Below are positions 6,429-18,774 of a stretch of DNA of 64,000 nt, one piece after another. The notes below the pieces were generated by a model that worked only from the letters and a program-made list of their open reading frames with translations, was not told where the DNA came from and searched no databases. This DNA is from Enterorhabdus sp. P55 (GTDB taxonomy: Bacteria; Actinomycetota; Coriobacteriia; Coriobacteriales; Eggerthellaceae). The first letter of the stretch is position 1. Every line of letters begins with the position of its first letter. The position numbers were made by a program, and so were the translations under genes. The stretch covers positions 1 through 64,000 of the forward strand of contig NZ_QWKK01000004.1 in NCBI RefSeq assembly GCF_009911695.1, in the 5' to 3' direction.

Positions 6429-8054
6429 CTAGATCTCGCGGATGATCTGGGTGAGGGTCTCGATCTCCTCCTGGACCTCGCGCTGCTTCATCATTTCCTC
6501 GACCTGCTTCACCGCGTGCAGGACGGTGCTGTGGTCGCGGTTGAACTTCTCCCCGATGGCGTTAAACGGCACGTCGAGTATCTGGCGGCACAGGTACATG
6601 GCAATCTGACGCGGGTAGGTAATTTGGCGCGCGCGACTCTTTCCCACGAGGTCGGAGTGCTTGACCTTGAAGAAGGCCTCGACCTCCTTCTGAATATCCT
6701 CGATAGAGAGGTTGCGAGAGGCGCCGCCTGAGAAGTGGTTCTCGAGGAGCGAGCGCACATCGGCCACGGAGAAGTTGGGCTGCTGGAGGACGGTCATCTG
6801 GTAGATGACCTTGGTGACGGCGCCCTTGAGCTCGCGGATGTTGGAGCTGGAGTTCTCCGCGATGTACATCTGGACATCCTGGGGGATGGAGAAGTGCTCA
6901 AGTCCCTCGGTGCGGCAGTACTCGTCGATGAACGACTTGACGATGCCGAGCTTGGTCTCGATCTCCGGCGGTTGGATGTCGACCGTGCCCCCCTGGCTGA
7001 AGCGCGAGTGATAGCGCTCGTCGATGTCGATGTTCTTAGGCGCGCGGTCGGCGGAGAGGATAATCTGCTTACGCTGATTGATGAGGCTGTTGAAGATCTG
7101 AAACACGATGTCGAGCGTCTGCTTTTTGCCCTGGAGGTACTGGATATCGTCGATGAGGAGTACGTCGGCCTCTTCGTAACGGGCCTTGAAGTTCTTGTAG
7201 CTCGATTTCTCCTTGTCATGCGCCGCGCCGGCTTCCATGTAGTCGGTGAGCATATCGGACGAGTCTACGTAGACCGTGCGCAGCTGCGGCTGGGTCTCGC
7301 GGATGTAGTTTTGGATGGCGAACATGAGGTGGGTCTTGCCCAAGCCGCTCTTACCGTAGATGAACAGCGGGTTAAGGGGGCCGTGTCCCGGCTGCTCAGC
7401 CACGTTGAGCGCCATAGAGTACGCCATGCGGTTGGAGTCACCGATGACGAAGTTCTCGAAGGTGAGGGTGGAAGAGGGTCCCTCGGCCGCGCCGCCCGCA
7501 GCGTTCGCGCAGGGGGCGGCTCCGGGAGCGGGAAAGTCGAGCGGCGGCAGGGCGCGCGCATCCTCGCCGCGCTCGGCGGGTGGATAGTAGGTGGCAGCCT
7601 GGTCGGGCAGGGAGGCGCCCATGCCAGGAACGATCGCGGGGGAGGCCTGCGTGGGAAGGGGATCGGCCGGGCGCGCCTCGATGACTGGCGCGGCCGAGGG
7701 ACCCGGCGTGGCCGAGGAGCTGGCCACGGTCTGGACGGCGCCTGCCGTGGAGACGCCGGAGGGACCGGTGGCCGCGGCGCTGGCCGCAGAACCCGGGTCG
7801 ACTTCGATGATGACGGTGAAGGGTATGCCGCCATGCAGCTGGGAGAGCGCGCGGCGGATGGCATCGAGGTAATGGCGCTCAACCCAGGATTTGATGAAGT
7901 CGTTATCTGAGGTGAGCATGAGGAATCCCTCGCTCAGGGCCTGGGGCTGGAGGCGGTAGAAGAAGGCCTTGAACTGGGAGGGCTCCACTCCCTCGTAGCT
8001 GCAGACGAGGTTGCAGACCTCATTCCAGTTCTCGTTGAGTTTCACGCTGTCCAT
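6429..8054 (-). CDS. dnaA: chromosomal replication initiator protein DnaA
   Basis: AAA+ initiator that binds DnaA boxes and melts oriC. It has 541 residues. Domain I spans about 1-86. A long Ala/Pro/Gly-rich domain II linker spans about 87-195. The AAA+ domain carries Walker A GKSGLGKTH near 234 and Walker B-like VLLIDDIQYL. Domain IV carries the DNA-binding signature NRDHSTVLHAVKQ near the C-terminus. ATG at 8052-8054 has GAGG 7 nt upstream. Unlike the usual dnaA-dnaN-recF order, it is transcribed away from dnaN and towards rpmH. An ATPase-winged-helix gene lies just upstream in the same direction. Confidence 0.97.
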   Translation of the reverse strand: MDSVKLNENWNEVCNLVCSYEGVEPSQFKAFFYRLQPQALSEGFLMLTSDNDFIKSWVERHYLDAIRRALSQLHGGIPFTVIIEVDPGSAASAAATGPSGVSTAGAVQTVASSSATPGPSAAPVIEARPADPLPTQASPAIVPGMGASLPDQAATYYPPAERGEDARALPPLDFPAPGAAPCANAAGGAAEGPSSTLTFENFVIGDSNRMAYSMALNVAEQPGHGPLNPLFIYGKSGLGKTHLMFAIQNYIRETQPQLRTVYVDSSDMLTDYMEAGAAHDKEKSSYKNFKARYEEADVLLIDDIQYLQGKKQTLDIVFQIFNSLINQRKQIILSADRAPKNIDIDERYHSRFSQGGTVDIQPPEIETKLGIVKSFIDEYCRTEGLEHFSIPQDVQMYIAENSSSNIRELKGAVTKVIYQMTVLQQPNFSVADVRSLLENHFSGGASRNLSIEDIQKEVEAFFKVKHSDLVGKSRARQITYPRQIAMYLCRQILDVPFNAIGEKFNRDHSTVLHAVKQVEEMMKQREVQEEIETLTQIIREI

Positions 8055-8122
8055 AGGTCTTCCTCTTCCTGCGCAGCGCCGCGGCGCTTGTTCCTGCCTG
8101 GTTCACCCGCGAGCGGGCTACC

Positions 8123-8150
8123 ATTGTATATAAGTAAGGGTCGCCGAGCT
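8123..8150 (-). promoter_or_regulatory. possible dnaA promoter
   Basis: On the minus strand TACAAT (8123-8128) within an A/T stretch about 70 bp upstream of dnaA. No clear -35 element is visible, so dnaA may also be read from upstream of the neighbouring ATPase gene. Confidence 0.35.
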
Positions 8151-8182
8151 CATAAGCCCCGCGATACGGCGGTCTCCGGCCG

Positions 8183-9268
8183 CTAGAGCCCCTGGACCAC
8201 TGCAGCCCCCATGTCGGTGAGGCGCCTCTTTTTGTTCTGCCCCTTCACCACGAGTGCCGCCTGCTCGAGTTTCTCAAGAATGTTGTGGACGCTCGACTGG
8301 GCTACCTCGAGGTACTTGGATATATCGGTGACCCCCAGCTCGCCATCCTGGTAGAGCAGGCGAAGAACGTCCTGCTCACGATCGGAAAGCGGGGGTACGG
8401 GAATCTGGGGATGCCTTGTGGTGGGAACCACGGCGTAGCTCTGGGTGGGTACGCCGCCCATCGCGGCCAACTGCTGCGGGGGAATGGCGTTTCCGTAGGC
8501 GTCGAAGGCTGGCGCGGGCTGGGCGTAGCCGCCATGGTAGGGGTCTGCGGGCGCCGTGCCATAAGCCGCCGCGCCGTAGGTCTGAGCTGGTGCGCCGTAG
8601 CCTCCGCCTGGCTGCTGCAAGGGCATCGTCGGCTGCGGTGCGGGCATGGCGTATCCACCCGCCGGCTGCTGCAGGGGCTGCGCGGGCTGTTGGGCCGGCC
8701 ATCCGCCGGCTCCCAGCATGGGAGGCACCGAGGGGTTGGGCGTAACGCTGATGGTAACCACCGAGCCTTGCCCCAGGTTATCCTCGATGGAGATGTTGCC
8801 ATGGGATATGTCCAGGTAATCCCGCACGATGGGCAGCCCGGAGCCGACGCCGCGAATGTACTTCTTCATAGGCTCGACGGCTGACGAGAAGCCGGGCTTC
8901 TGGGCCTGGTCTTTGAAGGGGATGCCCGGCCCCTGATCGGCGAAGCGAATGGTGTTGCCGCGGTCGAGCACGGAGACGACGATCTCGCGGAATCGCGCAT
9001 GGATGAAGTTCTCCGACACCTCGCGAATAACCGTGTAGGGGATGGTTCCGCCAGCCTGCTGCGCCTCGCGGTAGATGGTCGATGCCAGGTTCTCGATGTA
9101 CTGCGTCGTGCCCGCAGGCTCAACCTCCACTACCCGCGGGGCGCTGCGCAGGTCGTCGTAGAGGGCGATACGCGCGGTGGTGTGGACGAAGGTGAAGTCA
9201 AACCCGTAGGGATCCTCGGTGGGGAGGGATTCCACGGGGTTATGTGATTCAGCGTTATTCAAGGTCAT
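8183..9268 (-). CDS. GHKL-type ATPase with C-terminal winged helix, origin-linked, unknown role
   Basis: I do not recognise this as a named gene. The first 175 residues form a histidine-kinase-type (GHKL/HATPase_c) ATP-binding domain. It has N box REVSENFIHA (82-91), G1 DQGPG (111-115) and G2 RGVGSGLPIV (139-148). There is no phospho-acceptor histidine domain, sensor domain or membrane segment. A Pro/Gln/Gly/Tyr-rich linker (about 178-291) follows, then a MarR/ArsR-like winged helix (about 292-361, with LSDREQDVLRLL and a TDISKYLEVAQSSVHNIL recognition helix). It lies between dnaA and the putative oriC, reads towards dnaA, and its first codons overlap DnaA-box-like repeats. It could be an ATP-responsive regulator of dnaA or replication; that is inference. 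The ribosome-binding site is weak, and TTG two codons in is an alternative start. Confidence 0.8.
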   Translation of the reverse strand: MTLNNAESHNPVESLPTEDPYGFDFTFVHTTARIALYDDLRSAPRVVEVEPAGTTQYIENLASTIYREAQQAGGTIPYTVIREVSENFIHARFREIVVSVLDRGNTIRFADQGPGIPFKDQAQKPGFSSAVEPMKKYIRGVGSGLPIVRDYLDISHGNISIEDNLGQGSVVTISVTPNPSVPPMLGAGGWPAQQPAQPLQQPAGGYAMPAPQPTMPLQQPGGGYGAPAQTYGAAAYGTAPADPYHGGYAQPAPAFDAYGNAIPPQQLAAMGGVPTQSYAVVPTTRHPQIPVPPLSDREQDVLRLLYQDGELGVTDISKYLEVAQSSVHNILEKLEQAALVVKGQNKKRRLTDMGAAVVQGL

Positions 9269-9990
9269 TCCAATTTTTCTTCGATTATTCAGCGTTTTCA
9301 GGAAATTCCAAGGGCATTTTAACGTTATTCACCGACCTAAATCTAGCCCACCTGCGGTTTCAGTGGATGAAAAGCAGCGAATTCAGCTTTTCAGGAAAGT
9401 TCAGTCATATCTGACCTGCTGTTTTCAGAGTTATCAACAATTTATTCATCAAAAGTGGAAAACGCTGAAAACTATGAATTCCAGATTCTTGAAAACCTGT
9501 TCGCGTGGTGAAAAACTAGGGAAGAATTTGCTTGACTTTTAAGGCATTTGCGTTTCGCCAGGTTAATTGAGAAGGGGTTTCGAGGAAGCGCTCCTTTGTT
9601 CGCCCCTTTGGCGGAAAAGTGGGCGTGAGGTGGCTCTCAACCGATGGAGGTTTTGTAAAACACCAGGTAAACAGCTAATTTTCAGTTTTTCATAAAAGGG
9701 CGACGGCTTTTGCTCCGAAGAAACAAACCATGACGCCCCTTGAGATTTGCACCGGCTTTGACGAAGGAAGGCCAGCGTAAGCCCTTGTTCGGCAAAGTTT
9801 TCAACATTTTCCACAATGCTCTTGGAAAAAACAGTGGAAAACTCCGAGCATCTCGCCGAAGAGGAAGGGAAGCACGCGCCGCGCGGCCTTCGGGGGCGGT
9901 CGTCATTGTCTATAATGACCGATATTCCGAAAGATATTCACCACCCCTCTGCCTCTGAGCCGAGGGGTGGAGCGCGAGGGAAGAGGACGC
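9250..9990. other. oriC: putative chromosomal replication origin (oriC)
   Basis: AT-rich region between divergent gene blocks. TTATTCA nonamers start at 9255, 9285, 9325 (TTATTCACC) and 9442. TTATCAACA lies at 9431-9439. TTTTCCAC boxes lie at 9454-9462 (reverse), 9807-9815 (TTTTCCACA) and 9833-9841 (reverse). Several differ from the DnaA consensus TTATCCACA by one or two bases. Many TTTTCAG/CTGAAAA runs fill 9290-9500 and could be the unwinding element. Genes on both sides are transcribed away from here. No protein-coding gene is supported in the gap. Confidence 0.7.
9911..9916 (+). promoter_or_regulatory. -10 element of the predicted dnaN promoter
   Basis: Exact TATAAT about 75 bp upstream of dnaN. 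The sequence 17 bp further upstream (CTTCGG) is a poor -35. Transcription would start near 9923. Confidence 0.55.
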
Positions 9991-9991
9991 C

Positions 9992-11092
9992 TTGAAATTC
10001 AGCATCAATCGCACGGAACTGCAGAACGCCATCTCCATCGTCTTGAAGGGCGTGTCCACGCGCTCGACGCTGCCGGTGCTCTCGGGCATCCTCATTGAGG
10101 CGCGCGGCGATAAGATCACCCTCCAGGCGACCGACCTGGAGCTCTCCATTCAATACTCGGTGGCTGCCCTCGTCGAGGAGGAGGGCAAGGCCGTGGTTCC
10201 CGGCAAGCTGTTCTCGGACATCGTGAAGAACCTTCCCGATGCAGCGGTGCATGTGGACGCCGGGGAGGATCAGGCGTTCATCACCTGTGACACCTCGTCG
10301 TTCTCTATCAAGGCCCTCAACTACGAGGATTTCCCCGGCTTCCCGTCGGTTGACGTGACCCAGCGCATCGAAGTCCCCTTCGCCCAGTTCTCCTCCATGG
10401 TTCGCCGTGTTGCGCGCGTGGTCTCGAAGGATGAGAGCCGCGCCATCCTCACCGGTGTGCTCATCACGCTTGAGGAGGGCCTGTTGCGCATGGTGGCCAC
10501 GGACTCCTATCGTCTGGCCATCACCGAGGCAGAGCTGGAGGAGTCTTCGGCCGATCCCTTCCAGGCTGTCATCTCGGGCAGCTTCTTGCAGGAGATTGCG
10601 TCGCTTCCCAAGACCGAGTCTCCGGTGACGCTGGCGTTGGCGGAGAATCAGATCGTCGTGACCTGCGAGGATACGGTGTTCATCAACCGCCGTATCGAGG
10701 GGAACTTCCCCAACTACAAGCAGCTGCTGCCTGACGCCTACGTCACGCGTGCCACGTTGGAGGTCGATCGCCTGATGGCCAGCGTCAAGCGCGCCTCCAT
10801 TCTGGGAACCGGCTCCACTCCGGTGCGGTTCGACCTGAACGCCGCCTCGCAGACGGCGCAGATCTCGGCGGCGTCGCAAGACGTGGGGTCGGCTCAGGAG
10901 ACGCTGACCTGCGAGATTGAGGGCGAGGACGTGGAGATTGCCTTCAACTATGCCTATGTGCTGGATGGGTTGCAGTCGGTGGGCACCGAGCGCGTGTACC
11001 TGGAAGCGCAGTCGTCGATGAAGCCGGGTATCTTCCGCGCTGAGGCGCCGGAGAACTTCCTGTACCTGGTCATGCCCGTGCGCCTGTCCTAA
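9992..11092 (+). CDS. dnaN: DNA polymerase III beta subunit (sliding clamp)
   Basis: Ring-shaped processivity clamp for DNA polymerase III and for many repair and mismatch proteins. The 366-residue length and three-domain pattern fit the family: the start MKFSINRTELQNAISIVLKG, the middle NYEDFPGFPSVD, and the C-terminal FLYLVMPVRLS ending in the usual hydrophobic/Pro-Arg tail. The start is TTG at 9992-9994, with GAGG 5 nt upstream. It opens the rightward block with recF 27 bp downstream and lies just right of the putative oriC. Confidence 0.97.
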   Translation: MKFSINRTELQNAISIVLKGVSTRSTLPVLSGILIEARGDKITLQATDLELSIQYSVAALVEEEGKAVVPGKLFSDIVKNLPDAAVHVDAGEDQAFITCDTSSFSIKALNYEDFPGFPSVDVTQRIEVPFAQFSSMVRRVARVVSKDESRAILTGVLITLEEGLLRMVATDSYRLAITEAELEESSADPFQAVISGSFLQEIASLPKTESPVTLALAENQIVVTCEDTVFINRRIEGNFPNYKQLLPDAYVTRATLEVDRLMASVKRASILGTGSTPVRFDLNAASQTAQISAASQDVGSAQETLTCEIEGEDVEIAFNYAYVLDGLQSVGTERVYLEAQSSMKPGIFRAEAPENFLYLVMPVRLS

Positions 11093-11119
11093 GACAGCGT
11101 CGGCCCGAGGCCGCCACCC

Positions 11120-12247
11120 ATGACGTTGAGCATCCAGAGCATAGCGTTCCGTGACTTTCGGAGCTACGACCAGCTGCGTCTTGGCAGCCTAGGCCCCCTG
11201 ACGGTGTTTGTCGGGCCGAACGCGGTGGGCAAGACGAACATCGTCGAGGGGATTCAGCTCCTGACTGCGCTCGCCTCGTTTCGCCATCCCACCATCGAGC
11301 AGATGGTGCGCCACGGCGCGGCGGCGGCCCGGCTGAGCGCTCATGTGAGCGATGGGAGTCGCGAGCTTGATGTCGATTTGCGCCTAGAGGGTCACACCAA
11401 ACGCTACTCTCTCAACGGGAAGGCCAAGAAGACGGCTGATCTGAAGGGGCTTGTTCCCTCGGTAACGTTCACGCCGGACGACCTCGATTTGGTGAAGGGG
11501 TCGATGAGCGTGCGCCGCAAGGCCCTTGATGCGCTGGGGTCGCAGCTCTCGGCCAACTACTACCTCATCCTCAAAGATTACGAGAAGGTGCTCCACTATA
11601 AGAATCGCCTGCTCAAGGAAGAGGCATCAGAGGTGATGATCGACAGCATCGACGAGATGCTGGTGACTGTGGGAGCGCAGCTCTCCTGCTACCGCGCGTC
11701 GCTCTTCGCGCGACTTGAGCCTCAGATAGCCCGGCGCTACGGCGAAATAGCCGGGAGCGCCGAGAAGCTGCGCGCGACTTACCGCCCCTCATGGGATGAC
11801 GGCCGCGCGGGCGCCGCCCCTGAGCCAGGCGCAGACTGGGGAGAACTCACCCGGGATGCCGCGCGCGCCGCCCTCGAAGAGGCCCTCGTCGGACGTCGGG
11901 CCGAGGAGCGCGCCCGGCGGCGCGCAGTCGTCGGGCCCCATGGCGATACGATCAGCTTCTCCATCGACGGAATGGATGCGACGCTCTACGGAAGCCAAGG
12001 CCAGCAGCGCTCGGTGGTGCTGGCTTGCAAGCTGGCGGAGGCGGCTGTGATCGAGGAGGTACTCGATCAGAAGCCGGTACTTCTCCTTGACGATGTGATG
12101 AGCGAGCTCGATGAGGCTCGGCGCTCCGCGCTCGTCTCCTATATATCAGACGACGTACAGACCTTCATCACCACGGCAAACCTTGCCTACTTCGATGAGC
12201 GGATGCTGAGCGCGGCTCAAGTGGTGTCTCTACCAATTGCTGAATAA
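11120..12247 (+). CDS. recF: DNA replication and repair protein RecF
   Basis: SMC/ABC-like ATPase that helps load RecA at single-strand gaps with RecO and RecR. The 375-residue protein has Walker A GPNAVGKT (32-39), the ABC signature YGSQGQQRSVVLACKLAE and Walker B VLLLDDVMSELD. Residues around 225-265 contain an Ala/Pro/Gly-rich insertion. The gene follows dnaN directly and probably shares its transcript. The DUF721 (DciA-like) gene that often follows recF in actinobacteria is absent; only about 230 bp separate recF from gyrB. Confidence 0.96.
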   Translation: MTLSIQSIAFRDFRSYDQLRLGSLGPLTVFVGPNAVGKTNIVEGIQLLTALASFRHPTIEQMVRHGAAAARLSAHVSDGSRELDVDLRLEGHTKRYSLNGKAKKTADLKGLVPSVTFTPDDLDLVKGSMSVRRKALDALGSQLSANYYLILKDYEKVLHYKNRLLKEEASEVMIDSIDEMLVTVGAQLSCYRASLFARLEPQIARRYGEIAGSAEKLRATYRPSWDDGRAGAAPEPGADWGELTRDAARAALEEALVGRRAEERARRRAVVGPHGDTISFSIDGMDATLYGSQGQQRSVVLACKLAEAAVIEEVLDQKPVLLLDDVMSELDEARRSALVSYISDDVQTFITTANLAYFDERMLSAAQVVSLPIAE

Positions 12248-12342
12248 GCGCCGATCTAAGCACTTGTTTTTATTGTGAATCGATACCAATAGAGGAAAAG
12301 TAGAGAAACCCGCCTTAGAACGGCTTAAAACAGCGTCTATGA

Positions 12343-14418
<2,076 letters not shown>

Positions 14419-14427
14419 GGAGGCCCC

Positions 14428-17205
<2,778 letters not shown>

Positions 17206-17250
17206 CGCACTGCGGCGAAAGCGCCGGCTGACGGCGCTGCGAGTAGCGAG

Positions 17251-17285
17251 AAAAGCCCCGAAGGAGGATCTTCGGGGCTTTTTTT
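17251..17285 (+). terminator. intrinsic terminator of gyrBA
   Basis: Thirteen-bp stem AAAAGCCCCGAAG / CTTCGGGGCTTTT with loop GAGGAT, followed by a T run to 17285, about 45 bp after the gyrA stop. Confidence 0.92.
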
Positions 17286-17549
17286 GTGAGTGGGTGGGGC
17301 GGTGAGGGCGGCAGGTGGTGGAAGGTTGGCGCCGGGTGGTGGTTGGAGGGCGGCTGCCGGGCGGGTGTGGCCGGCGGCGAGGGCGGACGCCACGGCGAGG
17401 GCGACGGTCTACAGGCGGGCACCGGACGACGGTTGCCGGGTGCCGGCGGCGCGGGCGCTGGGGGCCGGGTGCCGCACTGCGCCGGGTGGTGATTGATCGG
17501 CGGGAGCGGTTGTGAGCGTCTGGTGGTTGGCCGGCGGCGTGTGGTTGAA

Positions 17550-17565
17550 TGTTTCACGTGAAACA
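17550..17565. promoter_or_regulatory. parS: parS site 14
   Basis: Exact parS palindrome. It is the first site to the right of the origin and gyrase genes, and lies inside a longer near-palindrome (GGTTGAA...TTCAACC). Confidence 0.95.
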
Positions 17566-17646
17566 TTCAACCATGGCTAACTTTCTTGCGCGCCAAAGGG
17601 CGATTTACCGACGTGGCGGCGGTGTGACGTTGTGGAGGCGCGGCGG

Positions 17647-18171
17647 TTAACTGTCGAGGGTGTCGTGGCCATCGTCGGCAAAGTCCTCAGGGGCAAGGGT
17701 GTCGAGGAAGGTGCGGAACTCTTGCATGACGGCCTCGTCATCGTCCCGCGTGCGGAACACGCAGGGAAATGACGTGCGCTCGAGCACCGCTTCGTCAATA
17801 TAGAACGGAGCTTCCTGACGAATGGCCAGCGAGAGCGCATCAGTGGGCCGCGCGTCTAGTTCGATGAGCCGCCCGCCTTGACGCAAGGAGAGCTTCGCGA
17901 AGAAGGTGGCACCTTTCGCCCCGCTGATGACCACGTGGTCAACGCGCGCATCGAGGTTGGTGACCGCATCGAGGAACAGATCATGGGTGGTGGGCCGCGG
18001 TAGACGCACATGCTCGATGGCGATGCCGAGTTGGGTGGCCTCCTGCGTGCCGATCCAAATGGGGACGATGCGTGATTTCCCTTCCGGTGTGTCTTCGATA
18101 GGCTCGAGCACCAGCACCGATGGCTGTCCAGGGGCTGTGACGATGAGGGTGAGAATGCGAAGGGGAATCAT
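17647..18171 (-). CDS. bifunctional nuclease (DUF151/BFN) family protein
   Basis: Protein of 174 residues from the DUF151 family, some members of which (plant BFN, Mycobacterium homologues) show DNase and RNase activity. Its physiological role in bacteria is not settled. Matching features are VPIWIGTQEATQLGIAIE, RPTTHDLFLDAV, ATFFAKLSL, the ARPTDALSLAIR motif and APFYIDEAVLE. The acidic C-terminal tail (EDFADDGHDTLD) is variable in the family. ATG at 18169-18171 has GGAG 5 nt upstream. The gene stands alone on the minus strand between two parS sites, divergent from the tRNA-Ile promoter. Confidence 0.88.
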   Translation of the reverse strand: MIPLRILTLIVTAPGQPSVLVLEPIEDTPEGKSRIVPIWIGTQEATQLGIAIEHVRLPRPTTHDLFLDAVTNLDARVDHVVISGAKGATFFAKLSLRQGGRLIELDARPTDALSLAIRQEAPFYIDEAVLERTSFPCVFRTRDDDEAVMQEFRTFLDTLAPEDFADDGHDTLDS

Positions 18172-18221
18172 GCTCGCTCCTGTCTTCCAAATATGCGGGG
18201 ACCGCCGTTCGCGGCGTTGGA

Positions 18222-18237
18222 TGTTTCACGTGAAACA
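18222..18237. promoter_or_regulatory. parS: parS site 15
   Basis: Exact parS palindrome in the divergent space between the DUF151 gene and the tRNA-Ile promoter. Confidence 0.95.
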
Positions 18238-18254
18238 TTATCCCAATTAACGGC

Positions 18255-18308
18255 AAAAAGTGCTTGACCATCCTTTGTCACTTGGTATAAGGTAGTCAAG
18301 CACTTTTT
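18255..18308 (+). promoter_or_regulatory. tRNA-Ile promoter nested in a 14-bp inverted repeat
   Basis: TTGACC (18264-18269), a 16-bp spacer and TATAAG (18286-18291) form a good promoter ending about 20 bp before tRNA-Ile. It is embedded in a perfect inverted repeat: AAAAAGTGCTTGAC at 18255-18268 and GTCAAGCACTTTTT at 18295-18308. One arm covers the -35 and the other the start point. The right arm ends in five T's. Confidence 0.75.
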
Positions 18309-18311
18309 CAA

Positions 18312-18388
<77 letters not shown>

Positions 18389-18397
18389 TTTTTTGCG

Positions 18398-18448
18398 ATA
18401 AACGCTCCACCGTGAGCCGAGTTAGCCGGTGGAGCGTTTATTATTTTC
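18398..18448 (+). terminator. terminator after tRNA-Ile
   Basis: Fifteen-bp perfect stem ATAAACGCTCCACCG / CGGTGGAGCGTTTAT with a 14-nt loop and a T-rich tail (TATTTT). Confidence 0.85.
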
Positions 18449-18481
18449 CCTGCCGGTTCTTGCTCTGATCGTTTCGCTCGC

Positions 18482-18497
18482 TGTTTCACGTGAAACA
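18482..18497. promoter_or_regulatory. parS: parS site 16, between two tRNA genes
   Basis: Exact parS palindrome between the tRNA-Ile terminator and tRNA-Ala. Confidence 0.95.
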
Positions 18498-18541
18498 TGG
18501 CTGAGGCTGTCGGAACGCGCAACGAGCCAGGCAACGAGCAC

Positions 18542-18617
18542 GGGGCATTAGCTCAGCTGGGAGAGCGCGGGCTTTGCAAGCCTGAGGTCAGGGGTTCGAT
18601 CCCCCTATGCTCCACCA
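18542..18617 (+). tRNA. tRNA-Ala (anticodon TGC)
   Basis: Complete cloverleaf: acceptor GGGGCAT / ATGCTCC with one G-T pair, anticodon loop CTTTGCAAG, T loop TTCGAT, encoded CCA. An Ile(GAT)-Ala(TGC) pair usually lies inside rRNA operons. Here the pair stands free, with no rRNA visible. Confidence 0.97.
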
Positions 18618-18626
18618 AATATGATG

Positions 18627-18661
18627 AAGAGGGTCAACATTAAGTTGGCCCTCTTTTTTTG
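18627..18661 (+). terminator. terminator after tRNA-Ala
   Basis: Twelve-bp stem (AAGAGGGTCAAC / GTTGGCCCTCTT, one wobble pair) with loop ATTAA and a run of T's. Confidence 0.9.
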
Positions 18662-18670
18662 TGGATCAAA

Positions 18671-18686
18671 TGTTTCACGTGAAACA
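18671..18686. promoter_or_regulatory. parS: parS site 17, upstream of alkA
   Basis: Exact parS palindrome about 90 bp before the alkA start, directly after the tRNA-Ala terminator. Confidence 0.95.
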
Positions 18687-18774
18687 TTTGTGCGGTTTTC
18701 GCTCAAGTGCCGCCTGAGGGCGCTATAGTGGACGAGAAGGGGAATACAACGACGTCTTGGCTGGAGGTGGCCGA

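Larger units (their letters stand above)
17206..17646. other. intergenic region after gyrA, G-rich
   Basis: Contains the gyrA terminator, then about 240 bp with very strong G excess on the plus strand and several GGG/GGGG runs (17288-17480), then parS site 14. Overlapping short frames here have no ribosome-binding sites or family resemblance, and I call no gene. Confidence 0.7.

Noticed and set aside
6735-7910. 391-codon plus-strand frame
   Set aside because: Shadow of dnaA; Val/Leu/Asp/Gly-rich with no family features.
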